From: Kiritimatiellia bacterium
GTDB taxonomy: Bacteria; Verrucomicrobiota; Kiritimatiellia; UBA8416; YA12-FULL-48-11
DNA length: 64,000 bases
Assembly: GCA_028716365.1 (NCBI GenBank)
Contig: JAQUPZ010000001.1
Location: 1,027,393-1,091,392 of the forward strand
Reading direction: 5' to 3'
A model generated the notes under the pieces. That model searched no databases and was not told the DNA's origin. It saw nothing but the letters and a program-made list of their open reading frames with translations. Every line of letters begins with the position of its first letter. Within the stretch, counting starts at the first letter, position 1. Made by a program: the position numbers and the translations under genes. This document shows, piece by piece, positions 26,613-36,815 of this stretch.

Positions 26613-27638
26613 ATGGCAAAAAAATTGACAACGGAAGTTCTGAATAAACCTGATAAGGAACTTGATATCAGTTTGCGCCCTTCCAGGTTTAGAGATTTCA
26701 TTGGTCAGCAAAAGGTGCGTGAACGACTTGAGTTGGCTGTTGAAGCTGCAAAGTCGCGTGGAGATGTTCTTGATCATGCCCTGCTGTCAGGGCCGCCAGG
26801 TCTTGGCAAGACAACCCTTGCATATATCCTTGCGGAAGCGATGGATGTAAATATCAAAGTAACATCTGGGCCGGTAATTGATAAACCTGGTGACCTTGCG
26901 GGCCTTCTTACCAGCCTTGAGACTGGTGACATCCTTTTTATAGATGAGATTCATCGTGTTCAAAGAGCAGTGGAAGAATATTTGTATTCAGCGATGGAGG
27001 ATTTTGTCCTTGATATCATGATTGACCAGGGGCCGAATGCGAGATCTGTACGTCTGGAAATTCCAAAGTTTACATTGATAGGGGCGACGACGCGGAGCGG
27101 TTTGATATCTGCGCCGCTCAGATCGAGGTTCGGACTGAGTAATCGGCTTGATTATTACGGGGTTGGGGAACTGCAGTCTATTGTTGAGCGCTCTGCCAAG
27201 ATTCTTAATGTTGATGTGGATAAAGAAGGAGCGAGCGAAATTGCCAGACGTTCCCGGGGTACACCGCGTATAGTGAATAATCTCCTGAAAAGGGTACGTG
27301 ATTATGCCCAGATCAAGGCTGACAATAAGGTAACCAGATCTGTTGCCGACAAAGCGTTGGAAATGCTGGACATAGACAAATATGGCTTGGATGAGATGGA
27401 TAAACGTATTCTTGAAACAATCATGCATAAATTTTCAGGGGGACCTGTTGGATTGGGGTCTCTGGCGGTTGCCGTAGGTGAAGAATCTGATACTATAGAA
27501 GAAGTTTACGAGCCGTACCTGATACAGGAAGGTTATATAAGTCGTACTCCGAAAGGACGTGTCGTAACCGATGTCTGTTATGAACGTTTTGGAATTAAAC
27601 CGAAAAAAAAAGAACAAGAACTTCCATTCGGAACCTGA
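26613..27638 (+). CDS. ruvB: Holliday junction DNA helicase RuvB
   Basis: ATG 26613, preceded by GAAAGAAAA, gives 341 residues beginning [10 protein letters not shown]; the longer open frame would overlap ruvA with an unlike leader. Walker A GPPGLGKT, Walker B LFIDEIHR, sensor 1 (IGATTRSG) and the arginine finger region LRSRFGL are present. A C-terminal winged helix ([20 protein letters not shown]) follows. It drives branch migration with RuvA. Confidence 0.97.
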   Translation: MAKKLTTEVLNKPDKELDISLRPSRFRDFIGQQKVRERLELAVEAAKSRGDVLDHALLSGPPGLGKTTLAYILAEAMDVNIKVTSGPVIDKPGDLAGLLTSLETGDILFIDEIHRVQRAVEEYLYSAMEDFVLDIMIDQGPNARSVRLEIPKFTLIGATTRSGLISAPLRSRFGLSNRLDYYGVGELQSIVERSAKILNVDVDKEGASEIARRSRGTPRIVNNLLKRVRDYAQIKADNKVTRSVADKALEMLDIDKYGLDEMDKRILETIMHKFSGGPVGLGSLAVAVGEESDTIEEVYEPYLIQEGYISRTPKGRVVTDVCYERFGIKPKKKEQELPFGT

Positions 27639-27885
27639 TATAAAATAGTTGGTCTGACTCTGGCTGTTTTTCAAAAATATCGTGTAACACCCGATTTTTC
27701 GCTTAGCTTGCATTGTGTTTGGCTGTGAGACATAATGACTCAAATGCTTGAGTATTCGTCAGTCAGTGTGACAATAGGTGGCAAAATAGCTTTTTGAAAC
27801 AGAATCCGATAGTGTGATTTTATCATACATATGATATTGATATTCAACATGTTATATAATGAACTTTAGTTGTAAAGCTACTATG

Positions 27886-27902
27886 TGGCATAGGAAATGC
27901 TT
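27886..27902 (+). promoter_or_regulatory. Possible sigma-54-like -24/-12 element upstream of dnaK
   Basis: The gap 27639-27964 (326 bases) holds no gene and no CIRCE inverted repeat that I can see. TGGCATAGGAAATGCTT has GG (27887-27888) and GC (27899-27900) exactly ten bases apart, as sigma-54 requires, but the -12 box is ATGC rather than TTGC. A TATAAT also lies at 27855-27860 without a good -35. Which, if either, drives dnaK is unclear. Confidence 0.25.
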
Positions 27903-27964
27903 ATCCTAAGTGATGGTAGCGTAGAATAACGCCAATAACCAGTTTTCTGAAAGGAATTAATGAT

Positions 27965-29929
27965 ATGTCAAAAGTTCTTGGCATTGATTTGGGTACGACA
28001 AACTCTTGTATGGCGGTGATGGAAGGTGGAGAACCTGTTGTCATTCCGAATGCCGAGGGTATGCGTACGACGCCTTCTATTGTTGCGTTCACTAAAAATG
28101 GTGAACGTCTTGTGGGGCAGCCTGCAAAGCGTCAGGCAGTTACTAATCCTAAAAATACAGTTTTTTCAATTAAACGTTTCATGGGTCGGAAATTCGAAGA
28201 AGTTGCCCACGAGAGAAAACTTGTTCCTTATGAAGTTGTCAGAGATTCAAAGAACGGCGATGCATATGTTAAGATCGAAGACAAAACATATTCTCCTCCG
28301 GAAATTTCTTCCATGATTCTTCAAAAGCTCAGGACAGATGCTGAAGCCTATCTTGGTGAAAAAATAACACAGGCTGTCATTACGGTACCGGCATATTTCA
28401 ACGATAGTCAACGTCAGGCGACGAAGGATGCTGGAAAAATTGCCGGCCTTGAAGTTTTGAGAATTATCAATGAACCGACAGCGGCATCACTGGCTTACGG
28501 TTTGGACAAAAAGAAAGACGAGAATATTGCAGTCTATGATTTCGGTGGCGGAACATTCGACATATCAATACTGGACATCGGTGATGGAGTTTTCGAGGTA
28601 AAAGCAACGAACGGTGATACGCACCTTGGTGGTGATGATATGGATCAGGCCATTATTGAATGGCTGGCGGCGGAGTTCAAGAAGGAACATGGAATAGACC
28701 TTACAAAGGACACTATGGCGCTCCAGCGTTTGAAAGAAGGCGCTGAAAAAGCCAAGTGTGAGTTGTCCAGTTCCCAGCAAACCGAAATCAATCTTCCGTT
28801 CATCACTGCTGATTCTTCCGGGCCGAAACACCTGAATGTTGTTCTGACAAGATCAAAACTTGAACAGCTTGTGGATTTTCTGATTGAGCGGGCTGTCGGT
28901 CCATGCCGGGCATGCCTTAAGGATTCCGGTATTCCGGCAGTTGATGAAGTCGTACTTGTTGGTGGAATTACCCGTATGCCGAAAGTACAGGAGATGGCAA
29001 AGAAACTCTTTGACAAGGAGCCCCACAAGGGCGTAAATCCCGATGAGGTGGTGGCGGTTGGTGCTGGAATCCAGGGTGGTATTCTCAAAGGTGAAGTGAA
29101 GGATGTTTTACTTCTCGACGTTACTCCGCTTTCGCTGGGAATAGAGACTCTTGGAGGAGTGTTCACTCCGTTGATCGAGCGAAACACAACGATTCCAACC
29201 AGAAAGAGCGAGATTTTCAGTACGGCTTCGGATAATCAGCCTACTGTTGAGATACATGTATTGCAGGGTGAACGCAAGATGGCATCGGACAATAAATCCA
29301 TCGGTCGTTTTCATCTGGATGGTATTCCTCCGGCTCCCCGCGGAGTACCGCAAATCGAAGTTGGCTTTGATATTGATGCCAATGGTATTCTGCACGTCTC
29401 TGCCAAAGATCTTGGTACCGGCAAAGAACAGAAGATCACAATTACTGCATCAAGCGGTCTGAATAAGAATGAGATCGAGAATATGGTGAAGGATGCGGAG
29501 AAATTTGCCTCTGATGACCAGAAACGCCGTGAATCCGTTGAGACCAAGAACATGGCGGAAAATATTGTTTACCAGACAGAGAAGCTGCTAAAGGAACAGG
29601 GAGATAAGGTTGCTGCCGACAAAAAGGCGAGTGTCCAGTCGGCTGTGGATAGCCTCAAGTCAGCAATCAAGTCAGGTAATGCAGATGAAATCAAGACCAA
29701 GATGGAATCGCTGAACAAGGAAGTCCAGGCTTTATCGGCCGATTTATATGCGCATGCCAAGTCGGCTCGCGGGCCGAAAGATGGAACTAAAAATGGGGGG
29801 CATGAGGAAAGTGCTTCTTCGGGTGAATCAAGGCAGGAGAGCGGCGGGGAAACAAGCGGCTCCTCGAAAAAGGAGAAAGGAGAGGTAATCGACGCTGACT
29901 TTGAGATGGTTGATGATGACAAGAAATAA
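27965..29929 (+). CDS. dnaK: Chaperone protein DnaK (Hsp70)
   Basis: A 654-residue protein with the ATPase-domain signatures [24 protein letters not shown] and [14 protein letters not shown], the linker [15 protein letters not shown], the substrate-binding beta domain and a helical lid. The C-terminus is a Gly/Ser/Glu-rich tail ending in [15 protein letters not shown], the usual co-chaperone-binding type. An AAAGGA site precedes ATG 27965. It leads a chaperone run dnaK-groES-groEL. No grpE or dnaJ is adjacent. Confidence 0.98.
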   Translation: MSKVLGIDLGTTNSCMAVMEGGEPVVIPNAEGMRTTPSIVAFTKNGERLVGQPAKRQAVTNPKNTVFSIKRFMGRKFEEVAHERKLVPYEVVRDSKNGDAYVKIEDKTYSPPEISSMILQKLRTDAEAYLGEKITQAVITVPAYFNDSQRQATKDAGKIAGLEVLRIINEPTAASLAYGLDKKKDENIAVYDFGGGTFDISILDIGDGVFEVKATNGDTHLGGDDMDQAIIEWLAAEFKKEHGIDLTKDTMALQRLKEGAEKAKCELSSSQQTEINLPFITADSSGPKHLNVVLTRSKLEQLVDFLIERAVGPCRACLKDSGIPAVDEVVLVGGITRMPKVQEMAKKLFDKEPHKGVNPDEVVAVGAGIQGGILKGEVKDVLLLDVTPLSLGIETLGGVFTPLIERNTTIPTRKSEIFSTASDNQPTVEIHVLQGERKMASDNKSIGRFHLDGIPPAPRGVPQIEVGFDIDANGILHVSAKDLGTGKEQKITITASSGLNKNEIENMVKDAEKFASDDQKRRESVETKNMAENIVYQTEKLLKEQGDKVAADKKASVQSAVDSLKSAIKSGNADEIKTKMESLNKEVQALSADLYAHAKSARGPKDGTKNGGHEESASSGESRQESGGETSGSSKKEKGEVIDADFEMVDDDKK

Positions 29930-29986
29930 ATTTTGGAATAGTGGAAAATAATCAAACATTAAGAAAAAGAAACAGTAAAGGGGGAA

Positions 29987-30286
29987 ATGAAAAGCATGAA
30001 GATCAGACCGTTGAGAGACAGAGTTTTGGTTGAGCCCGCAGAAGGGGCTGATGAGGTAAAGAAAGGTGGAATTATTATTCCTGATACGGCGAAAGAAAAG
30101 CCACAGGAAGGTAAAGTAATCGCCGTCGGACCGGGCAAGCGCGATAAGGACGGAAAATTGGTTCCGATGGAAGTCAAGAAAGGCGACAAGATACTTATGC
30201 CAAAATATGGCGGAAGTGATGTCAAGATTGACGACAAAGAATACAAGATCATCAGCGAAGAAGATATAGTTGCTATAATTGAATAA
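29987..30286 (+). CDS. groES: Co-chaperonin GroES
   Basis: A 99-residue protein. Two in-frame starts exist: ATG 29987 (AAGGGGG close upstream) and ATG 29996, which gives the common opening [14 protein letters not shown]. The mobile loop ([20 protein letters not shown]) and the dome segment are normal. It caps the GroEL chamber; groEL follows after 31 bases. Confidence 0.96.
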   Translation: MKSMKIRPLRDRVLVEPAEGADEVKKGGIIIPDTAKEKPQEGKVIAVGPGKRDKDGKLVPMEVKKGDKILMPKYGGSDVKIDDKEYKIISEEDIVAIIE

Positions 30287-30317
30287 CAAAATTCTATAAC
30301 GAAAGGGAGATATCAGT

Positions 30318-31958
30318 ATGGCTGACAAGGGAAAACAGTTGAAGTATGAAAGCGAAGCCCGCCAGGCTATTCTGGCTGGCGTCGAGAAGTTGAGCAGGGC
30401 TGTGAAAGTTACACTTGGTCCGTGTGGACGGAATGTGATTCTTGATAAAAAATTCGGGTCACCCACCATTACCAAGGACGGAGTAACCGTTGCCAAGGAA
30501 ATCGATCTTCCGGATGCCTTTGAGAATATGGGCGCCCAAATGGTTCGTGAAGTTGCAAGCAAAACGAGTGATATTGCCGGCGATGGTACAACGACCGCAA
30601 CACTGCTTGCAGAGGCGATCTATCGTGAAGGTTTGAAGAATGTAACTGCGGGTGCTAATCCAATGAGTCTGAAGCGCGGTATTGATCTCGCTACAGAAGC
30701 AGTGGTTGACGCAATTGCCAAGCAGTCCAAGAAGGTCAAAGAGCATACCGAAATAGCCCAGGTTGCGACCATTTCAGCTAATGGCGACAATATGATCGGC
30801 GATATTATTGCCGATGCCATGGACAAGGTTGGCAAAGATGGAACGATCACCGTTGAAGAAGCAAAGACCATTGAAACGACCCTGGAGGTTGTTGAAGGGA
30901 TGCAGTTTGACAAGGGGTATCTCTCTCCTTATTTCGTGACCAATGCTGACAGCATGGATGCGATATTGGAAGATGCATACATCCTTATTAATGAAAAGAA
31001 GATATCCAACCTTCAGGATTTGCTTCCCCTGTTGCAGTCTGTTGCCAAGGGCGGCAAGCCTCTGCTGATTATTGCCGAGGACGTAGAAGGCGAAGCGTTG
31101 GCTACACTGGTGGTGAACCGTTTGCGCGGTACACTGCAGTGTTGTGCAGTTAAGGCGCCTGGATTTGGCGATCGCCGTAAGGCAATGCTCGAAGATATCG
31201 CCATTCTGACGGGCGGTAAGTGCCTGACAGAAGATCTCGGCATCAAACTGGAAAACGTGAAAATTGAAGATCTCGGTCGTGCGAAACGCATCACCGTGGA
31301 CAAGGAAAATACCACGATTGTGGAAGGCGGCGGTAAGACTTCTGATATTCAGGGCAGAGTTGGTCAGATCAAGCGTCAGATCGAGGAAACGACATCCGAC
31401 TATGATCGCGAAAAACTGCAGGAACGTCTTGCGAAACTCGCCGGTGGTGTTGCTGTCATCAATGTTGGTGCTGCAACGGAAACCGAGATGAAGGAAAAGA
31501 AAGCCCGTGTTGAGGATGCTTTGCATGCGACGCGCGCTGCGGTTGAAGAAGGTGTTGTGCCCGGTGGTGGCGTTGCGCTCCTCCGTGCCCAGTCGGCCCT
31601 TGATAAGATGACGGCAAAAGGTGATGAGGCTGTTGGCGTTCAGATCGTCAGGGCTTGTCTGGAATCGCCCCTCCGTCAGCTTGTTAATAATGCCGGAATG
31701 GAAGGTGCGCTTGTTGTACAGGAAGTCAGGAATGGCAAGGGCAGTTACGGTTACAATGTGGCCACGGGCAAGTATGGCGACATGATCAAGGATGGTGTAC
31801 TGGATCCTGCAAAGGTTACGCGTTCTGCATTGCAGAATGCGGCCAGTATTGCCGGATTGCTGCTGACCACTGAGTGCATGGTGACAGAGATTCCTGCTGA
31901 GGAAAAGCCTATGCCTCATGGTGGTGGCGGTGGTGGTGATATGGGTGGCATGTACTAA
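30318..31958 (+). CDS. groEL: Chaperonin GroEL
   Basis: A 546-residue chaperonin with [18 protein letters not shown], the [14 protein letters not shown] nucleotide-binding loop, and the Gly/Met C-terminal tail ([12 protein letters not shown]). Ribosome-binding site AAAGGGAG is well placed. An intrinsic terminator follows 30 bases after the stop. A long open frame on the opposite strand (30774-31919) is a codon-bias shadow. Confidence 0.98.
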   Translation: MADKGKQLKYESEARQAILAGVEKLSRAVKVTLGPCGRNVILDKKFGSPTITKDGVTVAKEIDLPDAFENMGAQMVREVASKTSDIAGDGTTTATLLAEAIYREGLKNVTAGANPMSLKRGIDLATEAVVDAIAKQSKKVKEHTEIAQVATISANGDNMIGDIIADAMDKVGKDGTITVEEAKTIETTLEVVEGMQFDKGYLSPYFVTNADSMDAILEDAYILINEKKISNLQDLLPLLQSVAKGGKPLLIIAEDVEGEALATLVVNRLRGTLQCCAVKAPGFGDRRKAMLEDIAILTGGKCLTEDLGIKLENVKIEDLGRAKRITVDKENTTIVEGGGKTSDIQGRVGQIKRQIEETTSDYDREKLQERLAKLAGGVAVINVGAATETEMKEKKARVEDALHATRAAVEEGVVPGGGVALLRAQSALDKMTAKGDEAVGVQIVRACLESPLRQLVNNAGMEGALVVQEVRNGKGSYGYNVATGKYGDMIKDGVLDPAKVTRSALQNAASIAGLLLTTECMVTEIPAEEKPMPHGGGGGGDMGGMY

Positions 31959-31987
31959 GTCAGGGGATAATAGGTTGACTTAAAAGG

Positions 31988-32020
31988 GTGGGGCGCATAC
32001 AATGCGCCCCACTTATTTTT
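31988..32020 (+). terminator. Intrinsic terminator after groEL, immediately before the rpoZ ribosome-binding site
   Basis: A perfect 10-bp stem, GTGGGGCGCA (31988-31997) with TGCGCCCCAC (32003-32012), with a five-base loop and a following TTATTTTT. The rpoZ ribosome-binding site GGAGG starts at 32021, the very next base. Confidence 0.88.
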
Positions 32021-32032
32021 GGAGGAAGACTA

Positions 32033-32260
32033 TTGAATATACAGTTGCTAGAAGCGGCAAAGAGCAGGGTAGGCAGTGTGCCTGTTCTTATTAACATGGT
32101 ATCCAAGCGCGTGAAACAGCTCAATGCCGGATTTCGACCTTATGTCAAACCATCCGGCCCGGATGAGGATAAGCTGGATATTGCATTGAAGGAAATTTCC
32201 GAAGGCAAGATTATTGCTGAGATGGACTTCTCTGTATCGACAGAGACTGATAAATCGTGA
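32033..32260 (+). CDS. rpoZ: RNA polymerase omega subunit
   Basis: A 75-residue protein starting at TTG 32033, chosen because GGAGG (32021-32025) lies seven bases upstream. An earlier in-frame start would run through the terminator. The sequence NIQLLEAAKSRVGSVPVLINMVSKRVKQLN matches the conserved omega N-terminal helix region, and LDIALKEISEGKI the second helix. It stabilises the beta-prime subunit. The stem-loop directly upstream leaves no room for a promoter of its own. Confidence 0.82.
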   Translation: MNIQLLEAAKSRVGSVPVLINMVSKRVKQLNAGFRPYVKPSGPDEDKLDIALKEISEGKIIAEMDFSVSTETDKS

Positions 32261-32337
32261 TTGAGTCCAATCGGAAGGGCGATTTATACGGTTCCCTCGT
32301 TCTGGATGCCATGGTATGATAATAATGGATCAGGCCC

Positions 32338-32808
32338 ATGGTGAAAACTCAGGACACATTAAACAGAAAACTTGCAGCCAATAAAACGGCGTTAAGGGAT
32401 TATTTTGTACTTGAACGGCTTGAGGCCGGAATTGAATTAAAGGGTACGGAAGTCAAATCCGTCAAGAGTGCGCACGTTAATCTGGGCGGAAGTTTTGCCC
32501 GTATTCATGATGGGGAAGTATTCTTGTTTAATCTTAACATTGCGCCGTATGATCATGGTAATCAGTTCAATCATCAACCGGATAGAAAGAGGCGCTTGCT
32601 TCTTCATGCCAAAGAAATCAGAAAACTGGGGGTTCAGACGGATCAGAAGGGGTTATCGCTTATTCCGTTGAGCGTCTATTTGAAGAGAGGAATGGTCAAG
32701 GTGGAAATAGGTGTCTGTAAGGGTAAGCGTTTGCATGATAAACGTGATGATATGCGCCGAAAGACAGCTGAACGCGAGACTGCAAGAGCTATTGCTTTTA
32801 GACGTTGA
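32338..32808 (+). CDS. smpB: SsrA-binding protein SmpB
   Basis: A 156-residue protein with the SmpB segments NRKLAANKTALRDYFVLERLEAGIELKGTEVKS, LFNLNIAPYDHGNQFNHQP, and the C-terminal KGKRLHDKRDDMRRKTAERE tail that enters the ribosomal A site with tmRNA. Function: trans-translation rescue of stalled ribosomes. No ribosome-binding site is obvious. The tmRNA gene (ssrA), often nearby, is not recognisable in the following 100 bases. Confidence 0.96.
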   Translation: MVKTQDTLNRKLAANKTALRDYFVLERLEAGIELKGTEVKSVKSAHVNLGGSFARIHDGEVFLFNLNIAPYDHGNQFNHQPDRKRRLLLHAKEIRKLGVQTDQKGLSLIPLSVYLKRGMVKVEIGVCKGKRLHDKRDDMRRKTAERETARAIAFRR

Positions 32809-32909
32809 TGATATAAAGGATGAAGAAACAATTCCTTGCAAAATGGCGCCGTTGCATGGATAATGCTTTTATTTGAAATTGTAATGTACCCAATATAGGA
32901 GGTTCTCAA

Positions 32910-33137
32910 ATGAGTGGATTGCCCAGTGGGCCTGAATTGATCATTATCCTGTTTGTAATTCTGCTTCTTTTCGGATCGAAGAAACTTCCGGAGTTGGCGC
33001 GTTCTATTGGGAAGAGCATAAGCGAGTTCAAGAAGGGTAAAGATGAAGCCGTTGTAACCAATGATACACCAAAAGCGGCTGACGCTAACACTACTAAGCC
33101 GGTTAATCAGGACAACAACCAGCAAAAATCAACCTGA
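32910..33137 (+). CDS. tatA: Sec-independent protein translocase TatA/E
   Basis: A 75-residue protein with one membrane helix (about residues 8-21, [15 protein letters not shown]) followed by the amphipathic helix [21 protein letters not shown], the TatA hallmark. A polar tail follows. AGGAGG lies 8 bases before ATG. It forms the twin-arginine pore with TatC, which is not in the window. Its last nine bases overlap the convergent gene's end. Confidence 0.93.
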   Translation: MSGLPSGPELIIILFVILLLFGSKKLPELARSIGKSISEFKKGKDEAVVTNDTPKAADANTTKPVNQDNNQQKST

Positions 33138-33806
33138 AGTCTTTTTCTTATCATCAAGTTTCCTTTTCAACGTTGTGATAAGGTCCTCCACCTTTGATGT
33201 CCATGTGCTTTTTGGATATGCCGCAATAAAATCCTCGTATACGGCTATAGCTTCTTTGTGACGTCCGGATTGTTCCAGACAACGTGCCCGGCCAATAACG
33301 GCTTCCGCGTATAGAAAATGGTTTGTTTTTGTCGAAGTGAATGTTGTGAAACCTGCCAAAGCATCATCGATCTGGTTTCTTGCTTCGAGACAGTGTAATC
33401 TTCCCATTTCGGCTACATCTACCATTTCATGTTGAGGATATTTTGTTTTAAACTCGTTGTATTTACTAAGGGCCATGTCGTAATTAGCCGAGTTGAAATG
33501 CATTTTTGCCAGTTTCAGAAGGGCCAGGGGGGCTACAGCAGTTGATGAATTTTTGTTAACGAGGAGTTCGAGCTCCTGAGTATTTTTTGCTGAAAATAGT
33601 TTGTTTGCGGCTTCCTGCTTTGCGTCTACGGAACTATCATAGTAGCGATAGACAGCTATTCCTATTGCCGCCACGATTAGTATGCCTGTGATAATTTGCG
33701 AAGCGTAGGTTTTGAAAAATTCAACTTGTTTGTCTGATTCCTGCTGTGAAGTGATTGGTTCTTGATTTTCCTGTTGTTGTGGTACAATGCCTTTGTTTTC
33801 CTGCAT
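33129..33806 (-). CDS. Membrane-anchored tetratricopeptide protein (YfgM/YbgF-like)
   Basis: A 225-residue protein with a polar Gln-rich N-terminus, one membrane segment (about residues 35-53, [20 protein letters not shown]) and TPR-like helix pairs. These include [33 protein letters not shown] and [30 protein letters not shown]. The bulk should face the periplasm. Related proteins act in envelope chaperoning or division, but no specific role can be read. It is divergent from pdxJ. Confidence 0.75.
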   Translation of the reverse strand: MQENKGIVPQQQENQEPITSQQESDKQVEFFKTYASQIITGILIVAAIGIAVYRYYDSSVDAKQEAANKLFSAKNTQELELLVNKNSSTAVAPLALLKLAKMHFNSANYDMALSKYNEFKTKYPQHEMVDVAEMGRLHCLEARNQIDDALAGFTTFTSTKTNHFLYAEAVIGRARCLEQSGRHKEAIAVYEDFIAAYPKSTWTSKVEDLITTLKRKLDDKKKTSG

Positions 33807-33944
33807 GACAAATTATCTCCTGCTTGGTGAATGAAAAGTAGTCTTAATACCGTGTCTTGCCGAAAAAGCAAGGTTAATGTGAATATTCTGGAATAATATT
33901 GGCAATAATGTAACAATCTCCAATTTTCTGACAGGAACAATGTT

Positions 33945-34715
33945 ATGAATAACAGCAAACTGAAACTTGGCGTAAATATAGACCATGTTGCGACACTGCG
34001 AGAGGTGCGGCAGACGAATTATCCCGATATTGTTGAAGCTGCGAAACTTTGTAAGAATGCCGGGGCAAATTCGATAACTGTTCATTTGAGAGAGGACAGG
34101 CGGCATATCCATGATTCAGATGTCTATTCCTTAAGGAATAAAATTAGGGTGCGATTAAATCTTGAGATGGCTAATAATCCTGAAATTGTTGCTGTTGCCT
34201 TGAAAGTCAGGCCCGATGAGGTCTGCATTGTTCCGGAGAAACGTCAGGAATTAACCACTGAGGGCGGACTGGATGTTGCCGGTCAGATATCAAGTCTTCG
34301 TCGAACAGTAAATAAATTATCCAAGGCCGGGATAATTGTTAGCCTTTTTATTGATCCTGAAGAAAGGCAGATAGGAGCGGCGGTCGAAACTGGTGCGCCG
34401 TGGATCGAAATGCATACAGGTTGTTTTTGTAACGCAAAAGGGCGGGTGGCTGAAAAGGAATTGAAACGTTTAATAAATGGGGCAAGATATGCACACCGGC
34501 TGGGACTCAGGGTCAATGCAGGTCATGGCATTAATCTGGATAATATTGATGATATACTCCAAATTCCATATCTCAATGTCCTGAACATAGGTCATAGTAT
34601 AATCAGTCGTTCTGTAATGGTTGGTCTGAAAGCCGCTGTGAAGGAGATGCTTGATCGAATGGCTACATACAAAAAAGGAAATGTCTGTGATGAATCAGGC
34701 AGGAGCCGGACATGA
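33945..34715 (+). CDS. pdxJ: Pyridoxine 5'-phosphate synthase
   Basis: A 256-residue TIM-barrel protein with GVNIDHVATLREVR, HLREDRRHIHDSDVY (catalytic His/Glu) and the phosphate-binding C-terminal VNAGHGINLDNIDDI...LNIGHSIISRS. It condenses deoxyxylulose-5-phosphate with 1-amino-acetone-3-phosphate, the DXP-dependent route to vitamin B6. The stop overlaps the acpS start (ATGA). Confidence 0.96.
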   Translation: MNNSKLKLGVNIDHVATLREVRQTNYPDIVEAAKLCKNAGANSITVHLREDRRHIHDSDVYSLRNKIRVRLNLEMANNPEIVAVALKVRPDEVCIVPEKRQELTTEGGLDVAGQISSLRRTVNKLSKAGIIVSLFIDPEERQIGAAVETGAPWIEMHTGCFCNAKGRVAEKELKRLINGARYAHRLGLRVNAGHGINLDNIDDILQIPYLNVLNIGHSIISRSVMVGLKAAVKEMLDRMATYKKGNVCDESGRSRT

Positions 34716-35107
34716 AGAGATGTGAGGTCTTGGGGATTGGTGTCGATCTTGTCGAGAATGAGCGAATGCATTATATGCTCAAGAAATGGGGCGACGCATT
34801 CAAGAAACGTATATTTTTGCGAGAAGAACGGGAATATTGTGATTCGAAAGCCATGCCGCACCGTCATTATGCCGGCAGGTTTGCCGTAAAAGAATCTGTT
34901 TCAAAGGCTTTTGGTACCGGTGTAGGTCCTCACATAAGCTGGCTCGATATGGAAGTTGTAAGGGATGACAGGACAGGAGCGCCGTCCGTAAGAATAAAGG
35001 GAAAAGCCGGTAGACTGGCCAGGAAACGGGGCGTGAAAAGAATTCTTATCAGTTTGTCACACACGAAGAATTATGCTGTGGCACAGGCGTTGATTCTGGC
35101 CAGATAA
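34712..35107 (+). CDS. acpS: Holo-[acyl-carrier-protein] synthase
   Basis: A 131-residue 4'-phosphopantetheinyl transferase. The GIGVDLVENERM metal-binding Asp, the FAVKESVSKAFGTGVG segment with catalytic Glu/Lys, and the late SLSHTKNYAVA motif are intact. It activates acyl carrier protein for fatty-acid synthesis. It is coupled to pdxJ, a common bacterial order, and nnr follows after 36 bases. Confidence 0.95.
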   Translation: MKRCEVLGIGVDLVENERMHYMLKKWGDAFKKRIFLREEREYCDSKAMPHRHYAGRFAVKESVSKAFGTGVGPHISWLDMEVVRDDRTGAPSVRIKGKAGRLARKRGVKRILISLSHTKNYAVAQALILAR

Positions 35108-35143
35108 TGTTCTGAGTAAGTATTTTTAATTACAGGTAAAACG

Positions 35144-36709
35144 ATGAAAGTCGTCACAAGTGCACAAATGAGAGAACTGGACAACCGGATGATCAAGGAA
35201 TTTGGTGTTCCTGGCGAGGTGCTCATGGAGCGCGCAGGTACAGGGGTTGCCGATATTGTCCATTGCTTGGCGCGCGTGTCCGGATATGCGAAACCTTTTG
35301 TACATCTTTTTGCCGGGCGCGGAAATAACGGAGGCGATGCGTTTGTGGCTGCACGTTGTCTGAAAGAGCAGGATGTTGATGTTGATGTCTGGTTGGCTGG
35401 TGCAGCAGAAGAACTGGGCGGTGACGCACTCAAACACCTTAACAAGATGAAGTCGGCCGGTATTTCTTTGAAAGAACTTCCGACGATAGAGGATTGGGAG
35501 AATATACCGGCTTCGTATCGCGGTACAGATATTGTTGTTGATGGAATTCTGGGCACTGGAATAACCGGTCCGGCGCGCGGACCTGCTGCGCGTGCAATAC
35601 AATATATTAATGCTCTCTCTGAGCGCAGTCTTGTAGTTTCCATAGATGTACCTTCAGGTTTGAATTCCGATACGGGTAAGGCTGAAGGCGGAGCTGTAAG
35701 AGCAGATGTTACTGTGACTATGGGACTCCCAAAAACGGGATTGTTGGAGCCTTGTGCAATTGATTTTGTCGGTACACTGGAAGTTGTCGATCTTGGTATA
35801 CCTGATGAACTTATTGCCTGTATCGGTACCAATAAGGAACTGATAACTCCGGAAGATCTGCGTAAGGTAATGAAACGTCGTCCGAGGGATTCTCATAAGG
35901 GGGTTTTCGGTCACTTGTTGATCATTGGCGGGGCAGCTGGTTATTCAGGAGCTGTTGCTTTGGCGGCAAAAGCAGCTGTACGGTCTGGTGTCGGATTGGT
36001 GACAGTTCTTGTCCCGGAAAGTATTGCTCCGATTGTTGCGGGTATTGTTCCTGAGGCGATGGTTCATGGTGTGGTTGAGACAAAAGAGGGTTCATTATCA
36101 TCAATCTGCCTGAGGAAATGGGGAAAGAATATTAAGGATTTCAGTACGGTGTTGGTTGGACCTGGGATGACGATTCATGAACAGACACGATTTTTGGTCG
36201 ATATGATCTTAAAAGAAAGTAGCCAGCCATTGGTGCTTGATGCTGATGCCTTGAATGTGTATACAAAACAGGCAAAATTGTTTTGTAATACATCCTGTCC
36301 CGTTATTATTACTCCCCATCCGGGAGAACTGGCGAAATTGATGGGGTGTTCTGTAGCAGATGTGCAGTCTGACAGGTTTGGAATGGCCCTTTGTGCAGCG
36401 AGTGTAACTGGGGCTACGGTTGTACTTAAGGGGGCCGGTACCATTATTGCTCAGAAAGGATTGCCTCTCAATGTTAACATGACAGGGAATCCCGGGATGG
36501 CTACCGGGGGCATGGGAGATGTACTTGCAGGTTTGATTTCTGGATTGGTAGCACAGGGACTTATTCCATTTGATGCAGCGCGGGTGGCGGTTTACCTTCA
36601 CGGGCGGGCAGGGGACAATGTTGCCTGGCAGAGTTCCCAGTCTGGGATAACTGCCGTGGACATTATAGAGGAATTGCCGGGAGTTTTTAGAGAACTGACT
36701 GCAAGGTGA
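35144..36709 (+). CDS. nnr: Bifunctional NAD(P)H-hydrate repair enzyme (epimerase plus ADP-dependent dehydratase)
   Basis: A 521-residue fusion. Residues 1-215 are the epimerase (YjeF N-terminal) domain with MRELDNRMI, AGRGNNGGDAFVAARCL and IDVPSGLNSDTGKAEG. Residues about 235-515 are the dehydratase domain with RDSHKGVFGHLLIIGG, VLDADALNVY, ITPHPGELAKLMG and GNPGMATGGMGDVLAG. It repairs hydrated nicotinamide cofactors. Its place after pdxJ-acpS is a common cofactor-cluster arrangement. Confidence 0.96.
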   Translation: MKVVTSAQMRELDNRMIKEFGVPGEVLMERAGTGVADIVHCLARVSGYAKPFVHLFAGRGNNGGDAFVAARCLKEQDVDVDVWLAGAAEELGGDALKHLNKMKSAGISLKELPTIEDWENIPASYRGTDIVVDGILGTGITGPARGPAARAIQYINALSERSLVVSIDVPSGLNSDTGKAEGGAVRADVTVTMGLPKTGLLEPCAIDFVGTLEVVDLGIPDELIACIGTNKELITPEDLRKVMKRRPRDSHKGVFGHLLIIGGAAGYSGAVALAAKAAVRSGVGLVTVLVPESIAPIVAGIVPEAMVHGVVETKEGSLSSICLRKWGKNIKDFSTVLVGPGMTIHEQTRFLVDMILKESSQPLVLDADALNVYTKQAKLFCNTSCPVIITPHPGELAKLMGCSVADVQSDRFGMALCAASVTGATVVLKGAGTIIAQKGLPLNVNMTGNPGMATGGMGDVLAGLISGLVAQGLIPFDAARVAVYLHGRAGDNVAWQSSQSGITAVDIIEELPGVFRELTAR

Positions 36710-36733
36710 TGACTGTCCCAACTGTATGATGTG

Positions 36734-36762
36734 TTGACGTAATGGGTAATAAAGAATAATGT
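36734..36762 (+). promoter_or_regulatory. Candidate sigma-70 promoter for the HAD-like/thiC/mazG operon
   Basis: TTGACG (36734-36739), a 17-base spacer and TAATGT (36757-36762) lie 54 bases before the HAD-like start. The -35 is good, the -10 is weak. Confidence 0.35.
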
Positions 36763-36815
36763 CTGCACTTTGTTCGTCAAAAAATACATGATATTTGACC
36801 TGAAGGAGGGTTTAC

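Noticed and set aside
30774..31919. Open frame of 381 codons on the strand opposite groEL
   Set aside because: It lies wholly within the unmistakable groEL gene and has no family features; a codon-bias shadow.
32844..32860. Sigma-54 promoter upstream of tatA (TGGCGCCGTTGC)
   Set aside because: GG and GC are seven, not ten, bases apart.
32809..32909. tmRNA (ssrA) next to smpB
   Set aside because: The gap is only about 100 bases and has no tRNA-like acceptor or T-arm, so tmRNA must be elsewhere.
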